From assembly GCA_900547805.1 (NCBI GenBank), contig URIE01000007.1:1-30760 (forward strand): DNA of 30,760 nt, in the 5' to 3' direction. Each line of letters starts with the position of its first letter. The stretch's first letter is position 1. Both the position numbers and the translations under genes were made by a program. Below are positions 16,585 through 24,681 of this stretch, piece after piece. The notes beneath the pieces were generated by a model. That model did no database searches. It saw nothing but the letters and a program-made list of their open reading frames with translations, and was not told where the DNA came from. The DNA comes from an uncultured Collinsella sp. Lineage in GTDB: Bacteria > Actinomycetota > Coriobacteriia > Coriobacteriales > Coriobacteriaceae.

Positions 16585-17417
16585 GAAAGATCGTATCGGT
16601 CCTGAGCGCCGCTGTGCTTACGCTTACGCTGTGCGCCTGTTCTTCGGGATCTTCTACCTCTTCCATTACCGTCGCTGGCTCCACGACCTGCCTTCCTATC
16701 GCCGAGATTGCGGCCGAGGGCTTTAAGGAGGAGACCGGCATCGACGTGCTCGTTTCCGGTTTGGGTTCTTCTGCTGGCATCGAGGCCGTCAGCGCCGGCA
16801 CGGCCGATATCGCCAGCTCCTCCCGTGGACTCAATGCCGACGAACAGGATCTGGGCCTGACTCCCATCGTCATTGCCCACGACGGTATCGCGGTCATCGT
16901 GAACGACGATAACCCGGTCGATAACCTCTCGACCGAGCAGCTCCGCGATATTTACGCCGGCAAGATCACCAACTGGAAAGAAGTCGGTGGCGAGGACCTG
17001 AGGATTCAGGTTATCAACCGAGATGAGGCGTCCGGCACGCGTGAGGCCTTCCGTACCATCGTGATGGACGGCACGCCGTTCGATCGCCGCTCGGCCGTTC
17101 TTTCGGGCACGGGCCAGGTGCGCGACGTGGTATCTCGTTCGCGCGGTGCCATTGGCTACATTTCGCTGGGCTTCGTCGATAGCCTCAACGCCAAGACCTC
17201 GGTCAAGGCCGTCTCGGTCAATCATGTTGAGGCGTCCGAGAAGACGGTCGCGAGCGGCGGCTATCCCATCTCGCGCGACCTTTACTTCTTTGTGAAGGGT
17301 GCTCCTTCGCAGCAGGCGCAGGATTACATCGACTACGTGACGTCCGAAAAGATGGACAAGCAGATTCGCGAGGCGGGCTTTATTCCCGTCACCAACGACG
17401 AGAAGGGGAGTGAGTAG
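16581..17417 (+). CDS. pstS: PstS, phosphate-binding lipoprotein of the ABC importer
   Basis: PstS captures inorganic phosphate outside the membrane and delivers it to PstCA. A lipoprotein signal (MRKIVSVLSAAVLTLTLCAC) predicts lipidation at C20. The mature protein has the phosphate-binding VAGSTTCLPIAE and NRDEASGTREAF segments and GLGSSAGIEAVSAGTADIA, all typical. At 278 residues it is near the short Gram-positive form. The ATG overlaps the pgeF stop by four bases. There is no dedicated promoter, so it appears to be transcribed with pgeF. pstC starts two bases after its stop. Confidence 0.95.
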   Translation: MRKIVSVLSAAVLTLTLCACSSGSSTSSITVAGSTTCLPIAEIAAEGFKEETGIDVLVSGLGSSAGIEAVSAGTADIASSSRGLNADEQDLGLTPIVIAHDGIAVIVNDDNPVDNLSTEQLRDIYAGKITNWKEVGGEDLRIQVINRDEASGTREAFRTIVMDGTPFDRRSAVLSGTGQVRDVVSRSRGAIGYISLGFVDSLNAKTSVKAVSVNHVEASEKTVASGGYPISRDLYFFVKGAPSQQAQDYIDYVTSEKMDKQIREAGFIPVTNDEKGSE

Positions 17418-17418
17418 C

Positions 17419-18345
17419 ATGGAAGCACAGGAAAACTCCCAGACTGAGCAGAATGCTCAGGCACCCAAGAAGCGCGAGCTGGCGCTCGTATCGCGCAGTA
17501 CCTATATCAAGGAGAAAGCGCTGCAGTGGATCTTTTTTGCCTGCGCGTTCTTGGCGGTCGTTACCGTCATCCTGATTTTTGTCTTTACCACGTACTCGGC
17601 GCTGCCCGTCTTTACCGACATCGGTCTGGCGGACTTCTTTAGCTTTACGTGGGCGCCCTCTGAGGGCCACTACGGCATCATGTCGCTGCTTGCCGGCTCG
17701 GGTCTGGTGACCGTCGGTGCGCTCGCCATGGGCGTGCCGCTAGGTGTGGGCACGGCCGTGTACCTGGTCGAGATCGCCGGCAAGCGCGTGCGCAAGCTTA
17801 TCAGCCCTGCCGTTGACCTGTTGGCCGGCATCCCTTCTATCATCTATGGCTTCTTTGGCATGATCATCATCCGTCCGTTTATCGCGCAACTGACCGGTGG
17901 TCTTGGTTTTGGTGCGCTGACGGCGTGGTTCGTGCTTGCCATCATGATCGTTCCTACCATCACCACACTCACCATCGATGCCCTCAATTCCATTCCCATG
18001 GGCATTCGCGAGGCATCGTATGCCATGGGCGCCACCAAGTGGCAGACCATCTATAAGGTCGTGCTACCTGCCGCTAAGCTGGGTATCGTGGATGCCATCG
18101 TGCTGGGTATGGGCCGTGCCATCGGAGAGACCATGGCCGTGCTCATGGTCGTGGGTAATGCCCCGGTTATTCCCGACAGCATTGCGAGCCCTATCTCGAC
18201 GCTCACGAGCCAGATCGCACTCGACATGAGCTATTCCTCGGGTCTGCACCGCTCGGCGCTGTTCGGCATGGGCGTGGTCCTGTTTATCATCTCCGCCACG
18301 CTGGTGGGCATCGTCCGTCTGATTTCCAAGAAGAAGAGGGGGTAG
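17419..18345 (+). CDS. pstC: PstC, phosphate ABC transporter permease
   Basis: PstC is one of the two membrane subunits of the phosphate importer. It is 308 residues with a cytoplasmic N-terminus and about six membrane segments. The permease-ATPase contact (EAA) loop is IREASYAMGATKWQTIYKVV, followed by LGMGRAIGETMAVLMVVGNA, a motif conserved in PstC/PstA. The start is taken as ATG 17419 because GGGGAG (17405-17410) lies eight bases upstream; a GTG at 17410 is within that ribosome site. pstA starts three bases after the stop. Confidence 0.95.
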   Translation: MEAQENSQTEQNAQAPKKRELALVSRSTYIKEKALQWIFFACAFLAVVTVILIFVFTTYSALPVFTDIGLADFFSFTWAPSEGHYGIMSLLAGSGLVTVGALAMGVPLGVGTAVYLVEIAGKRVRKLISPAVDLLAGIPSIIYGFFGMIIIRPFIAQLTGGLGFGALTAWFVLAIMIVPTITTLTIDALNSIPMGIREASYAMGATKWQTIYKVVLPAAKLGIVDAIVLGMGRAIGETMAVLMVVGNAPVIPDSIASPISTLTSQIALDMSYSSGLHRSALFGMGVVLFIISATLVGIVRLISKKKRG

Positions 18346-18348
18346 GCT

Positions 18349-19254
18349 ATGTCCGATTCCGTTGACACGACGGTCGATACGACCTCGTCGCGCGAGCGCA
18401 TCAAGCGTGCCCTTTCCCACGGCAAGAAGGGCCGCATCAACAAGGACCTGTCCAACAAGATCATGCTTGGCGTGTTTCGTGCCGCTGCCTACATCACCAC
18501 GCTGGTGCTGGTCGCTATCATCGCCTACGTGGTCATCAACGGCCTGCCACACATCTCGCTCGACTTTATCTTCGGTTGGCCCCAGGGCGTCAACGCCGAG
18601 GGCGGAATTTGGCCCACGATCGTCTCGACCGTCTACGTGACGGCGCTCGCCATGCTTATCTGCACGCCGATCGCTGTGCTGGCAGCCGTCTATCTGGCCG
18701 AGTACGCCAAGCAGGGCAAGGTCGTCGAGCTCATTCGCTACGCTGCTGACGCTTTGGCCTCGGTGCCCTCCATCGTTATGGGCCTGTTTGGCTACGCCTT
18801 GTTTGTCGAGGCTATGGGCCTGGGCCTTTCGATGGTCTCGGCCGCTCTGGCGCTCGCGCTCTTGATGCTTCCCATCGTCATGCGCACCACCGAAGAAGCC
18901 ATTCGCGCCGTTCCGCGCTATATCCGTTGGGGCGCGTACGGCCTGGGCGCTACCAAGTGGCAGGTCGTCTCCAAGATCGTGCTTCCTTCGGCCTTTGGCC
19001 GCATTGCCACGGGCATCGTCCTTGCCATCGGCCGTGCCATCGGCGAGACCGCCGTGGTGCTCTACACCATGGGCCAGGCCATCAATCTACCTATTTCGCC
19101 GCTCGATTCCGGTCGTCCCATGACCGTTCACCTGTACCTGCTTGCCAACGACGGCATCAACATGAACGCAGCCTACGGCACCGCGCTCTTGCTGATGGTG
19201 ATCATTTTGGCCTTCAACCTGTTTGCGCGCTTCCTGTCGCGCAAGCGTCGCTAG
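18349..19254 (+). CDS. pstA: PstA, phosphate ABC transporter permease
   Basis: PstA pairs with PstC to form the phosphate channel. The 301-residue protein begins with a basic cytoplasmic segment of about 45 residues and has about six membrane helices. The EAA loop is IRAVPRYIRWGAYGLGATKW, and GIVLAIGRAIGETAVVLYTMG follows in the family pattern. The ribosome site GAGGGGG overlaps the end of pstC. The gene ends 12 bases before pstB. PstC and PstA are related to each other, but the order and the AIGETAVVLY form support this assignment. Confidence 0.95.
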   Translation: MSDSVDTTVDTTSSRERIKRALSHGKKGRINKDLSNKIMLGVFRAAAYITTLVLVAIIAYVVINGLPHISLDFIFGWPQGVNAEGGIWPTIVSTVYVTALAMLICTPIAVLAAVYLAEYAKQGKVVELIRYAADALASVPSIVMGLFGYALFVEAMGLGLSMVSAALALALLMLPIVMRTTEEAIRAVPRYIRWGAYGLGATKWQVVSKIVLPSAFGRIATGIVLAIGRAIGETAVVLYTMGQAINLPISPLDSGRPMTVHLYLLANDGINMNAAYGTALLLMVIILAFNLFARFLSRKRR

Positions 19255-19266
19255 TTAAGGAGTCCC

Positions 19267-20070
<804 letters not shown>

Positions 20071-20162
20071 TCGGTGCGACTAGTCCCAAGCCGATCGGAT
20101 CTGGTCCGGTGCGTATTCACTGTGCGGGCGGCATGACCGCACCCAACTGATTGGAGTGAACC

Positions 20163-21020
20163 ATGCGCAAACTGTTTTCCCGTCAGCTCATCGAGGCCCG
20201 TCACGAGATGCTGAGCATCTACGAGGCCGTCGATCTGGCCCTCCACGATGCCGTGAAGGCCTATGTGACCGACGACCGCAAGCTCGCCACCAAGACCAAG
20301 AAGCGTACGCTTTCGATTGACGCATGCTGCGCCAACCTGGAGGCCGTCTGCTACAACCTGATTGCCACGCAGTCACCGGTCGCCTCCGACTTCCGCTTGC
20401 TGCAGACGATCATCTACGTCGACTTTAACCTGCAGCGCATGACCGATAAGGTTCGCCAGATTTGCCGCGCCACGCGTCATATGATCAAGGCCGACATCTC
20501 GCTGCCCAAGGAGCTTGTCGGCACGGTCGAGGCCGAGGCTGAGGCCGTCTACCAGGTGCTGGGCTCTTCGCTTTCTGCGCTCGTCACCAACGACATGTCC
20601 ATCATCTGCAACTTGGCCGTCGAGGACGAGCCAGTGCACGCCGCCTACGAGAAGTTCTTCCGCACCTTTAACCGCATGGACACGGGCGATTTTATGGACG
20701 ACGACAGCAACTATGACGACCTGCGCCGCGCCATCATGGTATCGCGCTATCTCGATCGCATCGCCTCGATTTCCATCGATGCCGCCTGCCGTCTGACCTT
20801 CCTGTTGACCGGACAGCGTATGACTGCCGGTGATATCGCCTGCACTGATGAGGATGAGCTCGAGAGCATGCGCGTGCCTTCGGGCGAGGGTGTTATCATG
20901 AGGCCCGCCGTCGATGCACGCTACGTTGCCAAGGTGCCCGTTAACGAGGTCAGCGAGGGTCTTCGCTACCTGCTCGATCATCTTGAGGATGAGGACGATG
21001 GCGAGGACGACGAGGAGTAA
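20163..21020 (+). CDS. phoU: PhoU, phosphate signalling regulator
   Basis: PhoU represses the phosphate regulon when phosphate is plentiful, by contacting PstB and, in many bacteria, the PhoR kinase. The 285-residue all-helical protein has the two-repeat PhoU layout: SIDACCANLEAVCYNLIATQ and ASDFRLLQTIIYVDFNLQRM in the first half, and an equivalent helix set after residue 120 with YLDRIASISIDAACRLTFLL. It then has a C-terminal extension of about 60 residues that ends very acidic (EDEDDGEDDEE). No phoR or phoB lies in the window. The ribosome site TTGGAG is acceptable. Its end is followed by a terminator-like hairpin. Confidence 0.93.
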   Translation: MRKLFSRQLIEARHEMLSIYEAVDLALHDAVKAYVTDDRKLATKTKKRTLSIDACCANLEAVCYNLIATQSPVASDFRLLQTIIYVDFNLQRMTDKVRQICRATRHMIKADISLPKELVGTVEAEAEAVYQVLGSSLSALVTNDMSIICNLAVEDEPVHAAYEKFFRTFNRMDTGDFMDDDSNYDDLRRAIMVSRYLDRIASISIDAACRLTFLLTGQRMTAGDIACTDEDELESMRVPSGEGVIMRPAVDARYVAKVPVNEVSEGLRYLLDHLEDEDDGEDDEE

Positions 21021-21057
21021 GTAACCCCGTTCGTCGAAAGATTGTAAATACCTAAGT

Positions 21058-21095
21058 GAGCGCGGCCTTGCACATGCGGGGCCGCGCTCTTGCGT
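21058..21095 (+). terminator. probable terminator after phoU
   Basis: GAGCGCGGCC (21058-21067) and GGCCGCGCTC (21080-21089) form a perfect 10-bp stem with a 12-base loop, followed by the weakly T-rich TTGCGTT. It would end the pgeF-pst-phoU transcript. The poor T tract leaves room for partial read-through into yggS. Confidence 0.6.
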
Positions 21096-21139
21096 TAGCA
21101 TGGGACTACTTGTTTGGCTGTCAGCGGAGGCGATTGGCA

Positions 21140-21877
21140 ATGGATAACTATTTGGACTTGATGCGCGCTCGCCGCGAGCAGATTCTGGAACGTTTTTATG
21201 CGGCGCTCGATCGCGCGGGCCGCCCCCACGACGCCGCGCGCCTCATTGCCGTGTCCAAGACCGTTGGTGTCGATGAGACCGTTGCCGCCATCCAGGCGGG
21301 GTATCGCCATTTTGCCGAGAATCGCCCGCAGGAGCTGGTTCGCAAGCTCACAGGTTTGGCGGAGCATCCGGAGCTGCCCGAGGTGCGCTTCGATATGATC
21401 GGCAACCTGCAGACCAATAAGATCAATGCGGTGCTGGGCTCAGCCGAGCTGATTCACTCGGTGGGTTCGCTGCATCTGGCGCAGGCGATCTCGAGCCGTG
21501 CTGCCCGCAAGATTGAGGCAGGCGAACTCGCCGGCCCCCAGCGTGTGCTCATTGAGGTCAATGTGAGTGGTGAGGAGTCGAAGGGAGGCTTTTCGCCCGA
21601 TGAGATTCGCGCCGCCGCGGGTGAGCTTGCGGAACTTGAGGGAATTTGCGTACAGGGGCTTATGACTATGGCGCCCCGGGGGAATAAGGATGTGGCACGC
21701 CGCACCTTTGCGGGGCTTCGTGAGCTGAGGGATGAGCTGGAGGCGGCGCATCCCGATTTGAACCTGCCTGAGCTTTCCTGCGGCATGAGCGAAGACTTTG
21801 AGCCTGCCCTTGAGGAGGGCTCTACGCTCGTTCGCCTGGGCAGGGTAGTATTTAGCCCGGAGTTTGCAGTAAAATAA
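21140..21877 (+). CDS. YggS/PLPBP family pyridoxal-phosphate homeostasis protein
   Basis: This family binds pyridoxal 5'-phosphate and affects vitamin B6 and amino-acid balance; it has no established catalysis. The 245-residue protein has the PLP lysine K40 in LIAVSKTVG, then AIQAGYRHFAENRPQEL, DMIGNLQTNKI, IEVNVSGEESKGGF and GLMTMAPRG, ending with LSCGMSEDFEPALEEGSTLVRLGR. The ATG at 21140 follows GGAGG (21126-21130); an upstream in-frame GTG at 21056 falls in the phoU terminator and is rejected. Its place before sepF is conserved in Gram-positives and actinobacteria. Confidence 0.94.
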   Translation: MDNYLDLMRARREQILERFYAALDRAGRPHDAARLIAVSKTVGVDETVAAIQAGYRHFAENRPQELVRKLTGLAEHPELPEVRFDMIGNLQTNKINAVLGSAELIHSVGSLHLAQAISSRAARKIEAGELAGPQRVLIEVNVSGEESKGGFSPDEIRAAAGELAELEGICVQGLMTMAPRGNKDVARRTFAGLRELRDELEAAHPDLNLPELSCGMSEDFEPALEEGSTLVRLGRVVFSPEFAVK

Positions 21878-21937
21878 GGCTCTGAAGTGCGCACTGATTA
21901 TCGGGGCGCCTGCACTAAACCGCGAGAGGACACAACC

Positions 21938-22660
21938 ATGGGCTTCCTTGACGAGATTAAAAATAAGATGCACCTGGGCGGCCAGCAGGGTTACGACCAG
22001 GGTTATGGCCAGGACGACGACTACGGCTACGATGATGGCTATGACGATGGCTATCAGGGCAACGGCTACAGCGGTGCTTCGGGCGAGGGCTTCTACACCC
22101 AAGACGAGCCGAGCAACGGCCTGCTTGGTCAGACGCGCCGTGGTGAAGCTGAGTCGGTTGCCGTGTATACACGCTCCGGGCAGCTGGTCGGCGATGACTC
22201 CCGCCATGCCACGACGTATAACCCGCCTTCGCGCTCGCAGGACAGTGTTGCGAGCGGTTATCGTCCTGGTGCCTATGACACGCCGTCGAGCTACGCCGAG
22301 AACACCCGCGCCCGTGCCGCCGCTGCGCCTGCGCCTGCACCGAGCGATGCCTCGGCCTATGCGAGCAATATCATCAACGCCACACCGCAGCTGCCGGCCT
22401 ATGTCCTGCGCCCCGAGAGCTATGACGACGTGGAGACCGTGGTGCGCCGCGTTCGCACCAAGCAGCCTGTCGCACTGATTTTTGTGGGCGTACGCACCGA
22501 AGTTGCCAAGCGCGTCTTGGACTTCTCTTACGGCTTTGCCTGCGGTCTGGGTGCCACGGTCAAGGAGGTGGGCGACCGCGTGTTCATGGTGCTGCCCGCC
22601 GGTTGCGAGGTCAAAGATTCCGATCTCAAGAAGCTTCGTGCCGACGGCTACCTTAAGTAA
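21938..22660 (+). CDS. sepF: SepF, membrane anchor for FtsZ
   Basis: SepF binds the FtsZ C-terminal peptide, bends FtsZ bundles and, through an N-terminal amphipathic helix, ties them to the membrane. In actinobacteria lacking FtsA it is the main tether. The 240-residue protein begins MGFLDEIKNKMHLG, the expected amphipathic helix. A low-complexity Gly/Tyr/Asp region (about residues 15-50, repeated DDGY units) and a variable linker follow, then the C-terminal SepF domain (about 155-240: RPESYDDVETVVRRVRTKQP, GVRTEVAKRVLDFSYGFACG, DRVFMVLPAG). ATG 21938 has GAGAGGA eight bases upstream. The GY/D-rich stretch is unusual for the family. Confidence 0.95.
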   Translation: MGFLDEIKNKMHLGGQQGYDQGYGQDDDYGYDDGYDDGYQGNGYSGASGEGFYTQDEPSNGLLGQTRRGEAESVAVYTRSGQLVGDDSRHATTYNPPSRSQDSVASGYRPGAYDTPSSYAENTRARAAAAPAPAPSDASAYASNIINATPQLPAYVLRPESYDDVETVVRRVRTKQPVALIFVGVRTEVAKRVLDFSYGFACGLGATVKEVGDRVFMVLPAGCEVKDSDLKKLRADGYLK

Positions 22661-22681
22661 AGACAAGACGAGGAGATTCCC

Positions 22682-22963
22682 ATCAACATCTACACTATCG
22701 TCCAGCTGGTCAATACGCTGTTCAACTTCTATTCCACGCTCATTGTCGTCTACTGCTTTATGACGTGGATTCCCATGAAGCAGGGTGGTTTGCTTCAGGA
22801 TATTGCCGCGGTGCTTGATAGCGTGTGCGGTCCGTGGCTCAACCTGTTCCGTCGTTTCATCCCGCCGATGGGCGGTATCGATTTTTCGCCGGTCGTTGCG
22901 ATTATTGCGTTGCAGTTGGTGCAGAGGCTGGTTCTGCAGCTTCTTATAGGTATACTCGTGTAG
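22682..22963 (+). CDS. YggT-family small membrane protein with no standard start codon
   Basis: The frame from 22682 gives a 93-residue protein, INIYTIVQLVNTLFNFYSTL at the start, two hydrophobic segments (about 6-28 and 68-92), and the family motifs TWIPMKQ and FRRFIPPMGGIDFSPVVAII. YggT proteins lie next to sepF in many Gram-positives. From the sepF stop (same frame) to M27 at 22760 there is no ATG, GTG or TTG. GAGGAG (22670-22675) lies six bases before ATC 22682, where an ATG would be expected, so initiation at AUC (or ATT at 22676) or a base change or sequencing error at 22684 are the options. Starting at 22760 would remove the first membrane helix. Confidence 0.82.
   Translation: MNIYTIVQLVNTLFNFYSTLIVVYCFMTWIPMKQGGLLQDIAAVLDSVCGPWLNLFRRFIPPMGGIDFSPVVAIIALQLVQRLVLQLLIGILV
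22951..22956 (+). promoter_or_regulatory. possible divIVA promoter -10
   Basis: TATACT within the end of the YggT gene, preceded by AGG, lies about 69 bases before the divIVA ATG. No convincing -35 hexamer is present (TTCTGC at 22932-22937 gives only a 13-base spacer). Confidence 0.25.
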
Positions 22964-23024
22964 AACTGTCTTAGTAACTTACGTCGGGCGTGTAGTGCCG
23001 AGGCGATGAAAAAGGAGACTTGTT

Positions 23025-23699
23025 ATGGCTATTACCCCTGCAGACATCCAGGCTCAGACTTTCTCTGAGGCCAAGCGTGGCTACGATCCTGCTGAGGTCG
23101 ACGTCTTCTTGGAGACGCTGTCCTCTGAGGTTGACGCTATGCTCGCTAAGATCGTCGACCTTAAGGGTCGTCTGACTGCTACCGAGCAGCAGCTTGCCGA
23201 TGCGCAGGCTCAGCTTGCCCAGGCTCAGGATGCCCCCGCCCAGGCCGTTCCTGCCGCCCCCGTGGCTGCTCCCGCCCCTGACTTCTCCGCTCAGGAGCGC
23301 CAGATTTCCGCTGCCCTGATCGCTGCCCAGCAGACCGCTGAGACCATCGTCAACGATGCCAATGAGAACGCTGAGCGTATTCGCAACGAGGCTGACGCCA
23401 AGGCCCGCGAGGTTATCCGCCAGGCTCTGACCGAAAAGCAGGCTGAGCTCGAGGAGATCGATCGTCTCAAGGCTTCTCGTGAGGAGTTCAAGGCCGAGTA
23501 TCTCAAGCTCATCCAGCACTTCATGGATGATGCCCAGAACTCCTTCCCGGCCGACCTCATGGCCTCCACGCCGGTCGGTTCTGCCGCTTCTCCTGCGGTG
23601 ACTGTTCCCGCCGAGCCGCTGCCCGTCGCTGACCCGGTTGTCCCCGTGGCCGATCCTTTCGCCCCGATCGACAACTTTGCCGCCGACGACCTGGACTAG
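23025..23699 (+). CDS. divIVA: DivIVA/Wag31-family polar scaffold protein
   Basis: DivIVA binds curved membrane at septa and poles and recruits growth and division factors. The 224-residue protein opens with the N-terminal membrane-binding domain (ITPADIQAQTFSEAKRGYDP, then AEVDVFLETLSSEVDAML), typical of the family. It continues as a coiled coil (about residues 45-70), a Pro/Ala-rich break (about 68-85), a second long coiled coil (about 88-170) and a Pro/Val/Ala tail. AAAAAGGAG precedes the ATG. The arrangement sepF-yggT-divIVA is the classic order. It is followed by a strong terminator. Confidence 0.93.
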   Translation: MAITPADIQAQTFSEAKRGYDPAEVDVFLETLSSEVDAMLAKIVDLKGRLTATEQQLADAQAQLAQAQDAPAQAVPAAPVAAPAPDFSAQERQISAALIAAQQTAETIVNDANENAERIRNEADAKAREVIRQALTEKQAELEEIDRLKASREEFKAEYLKLIQHFMDDAQNSFPADLMASTPVGSAASPAVTVPAEPLPVADPVVPVADPFAPIDNFAADDLD

Positions 23700-23728
23700 C
23701 ATCAGAGCTACAATCTAGTGTCCTTAAG

Positions 23729-23757
23729 AGGAGCTCGCACCTGCGGGCTCCTTTTTT
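23729..23757 (+). terminator. intrinsic terminator after divIVA
   Basis: AGGAGCTCGC (23729-23738) pairs with GCGGGCTCCT (23743-23752), one G-U pair, ACCT loop, followed by a run of six T. It ends the yggS-sepF-yggT-divIVA transcript. Confidence 0.93.
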
Positions 23758-23778
23758 GTGGCTGTATACGGGTTGGGA

Positions 23779-23821
23779 AACAAAACGCCGAGCTCTGCAT
23801 GCGATAGGACAGAACTCGGCG
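23779..23821 (-). terminator. intrinsic terminator for the nitroreductase gene
   Basis: On the minus strand CGCCGAGTTCTG and CAGAGCTCGGCG (arms 23810-23821 and 23786-23797, one mismatch, 12-base loop) are followed by TTTTGTTT. It lies 43 bases after the stop of the minus-strand gene and is convergent with the divIVA terminator. Confidence 0.85.
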
Positions 23822-23864
23822 AAGGGCGCGTGGTAAAAGGTAGATTTTAAGGTATGTCTAAAAA

Positions 23865-24395
23865 CTACTTGAGGAGGAAGTTGGAGAGGGGAATAGTGCG
23901 GGCCTCGCGATGCTCGGGGTCGGCAATATGGTCGGCAGGATAACCGCAGACGAGCATGTGATAGGGATAGACGCCCTTGGGCAGATTGAGCTGCTCCTGT
24001 GCCACCCCAGGCTTAAAATGGCATACCCAGCACGTTCCCAGGCCCTGCTCGGTGGCCTCCATCATCATCTGATCGCAGACGATCGAAGTATCGATGGCAC
24101 TCGAGTTCATCTGATCATACGGGCGCACCCAGGCATCATCGGTAACGCTGCAAATAAGGAAGATAAGCGGAGCGCCAAAGATAGACCCATCACGAGCAAA
24201 CCGAGGCTGACAAGCAGCAGCCTTCTCCAGAAGCTCAGGCGTATCCAACACCATCACACGGGTTGGATGGTTATTACAAGCAGAAGGAGCAATACGCCCA
24301 GCCTCAACAATGGCATCCACAACAGCTTGCTCAACAGAACGATCCTGAAATTCACGACAAGAATACCGACCCCGAGCCAGATCCAAATAAGACAT
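23865..24395 (-). CDS. nitroreductase-family FMN-dependent oxidoreductase
   Basis: This 176-residue protein belongs to the short nitroreductase class, which binds FMN and reduces nitro compounds or other acceptors with NAD(P)H. The FMN contact RGRYSCREFQ (about residues 9-18) is followed by ILAAGRIAPSACN-like VEAGRIAPSACNNHPTRV. DTSIVCDQMMMEATEQGLGT is the helix at the dimer interface, and the end is GYPADHIADPEHREARTIPL. The start at 24395 has GGAGGG six bases upstream; the frame stays open 22 codons further but without a start or ribosome site. The first half uses many T-ending codons (GCT, GTT, TCT), unlike the C-rich neighbours. The physiological substrate cannot be inferred. Confidence 0.88.
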   Translation of the reverse strand: MSYLDLARGRYSCREFQDRSVEQAVVDAIVEAGRIAPSACNNHPTRVMVLDTPELLEKAAACQPRFARDGSIFGAPLIFLICSVTDDAWVRPYDQMNSSAIDTSIVCDQMMMEATEQGLGTCWVCHFKPGVAQEQLNLPKGVYPYHMLVCGYPADHIADPEHREARTIPLSNFLLK

Positions 24396-24428
24396 ACAAG
24401 CCCTCCAACAATTAAAAATCAAACAAAC

Positions 24429-24525
24429 CCAAAGTAACCCAAAGAGTACCCAAAGCGGCAATCAGCCAAACGCTCATCAAGGGCCAAAGTGTCCGAACGG
24501 ATACCAAAGGTCCCTTCAGCCAAAC
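24429..24525. repeat. cluster of CCAAAG/CCAAAC motifs upstream of the nitroreductase gene
   Basis: CCAAAG occurs at 24429, 24439, 24450, 24484 and 24504, and CCAAAC at 24466 and 24520, in a 97-base span. The first three are CCCAAAG spaced 10 and 11 bases, about one helical turn. TCAGCCAAAC is present twice (24462-24471 and 24516-24525). On the minus strand this reads as tandem CTTTGGG just before the gene start, as expected of an operator array. The repeats are visible; binding by a regulator is inferred. Confidence 0.5.
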
Positions 24526-24578
24526 CCCCGTCGCGCTAAATCTATCAGCTAAAGTTCCCAATGGTGGTGCATAAGGGA

Positions 24579-24657
24579 GCGGGCCCGGCCACTAATAACC
24601 TTTTGAACGACTCTGCTTGCAGCCGGAGTGAAAAAGGTTATTAGTGGCCGGGCCCGC
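24579..24657. repeat. 26-bp perfect inverted repeat with 27-base loop
   Basis: The arms 24579-24604 and 24632-24657 are exact reverse complements (26/26). The outer half is GC-only (GCGGGCCCGG) and the inner half is A+T-rich (CTAATAACCTTTT). Neither strand has a T run after the stem, so it is not a standard terminator. It lies 25 bases after the stop of the minus-strand DUF47 gene. It may be a dispersed palindromic element, a small structured RNA or a protecting 3' structure. The flanks show no obvious target duplication. Confidence 0.85.
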
Positions 24658-24681
24658 GACCGGTGGGACATGTACCCCCAA

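Noticed and set aside
21056..21139. Longer yggS start at GTG 21056
   Set aside because: It would begin in the phoU terminator stem; GGAGG before ATG 21140 gives the family N-terminus.
22011..22074. Tandem DNA repeat or CRISPR-like unit in sepF (GAYGAYGGYTAY)
   Set aside because: It is a protein low-complexity segment (DDGY units) in frame within sepF; units are short and without spacers.
23910..24437. Plus-strand open frame (175 codons) opposite the nitroreductase
   Set aside because: The minus strand has the ribosome site, family motifs and terminator; the plus frame has none.
24579..24657. Inverted repeat as insertion-sequence ends or CRISPR
   Set aside because: Only 27 bases lie between the arms, there is no transposase, and there is only one repeat unit.
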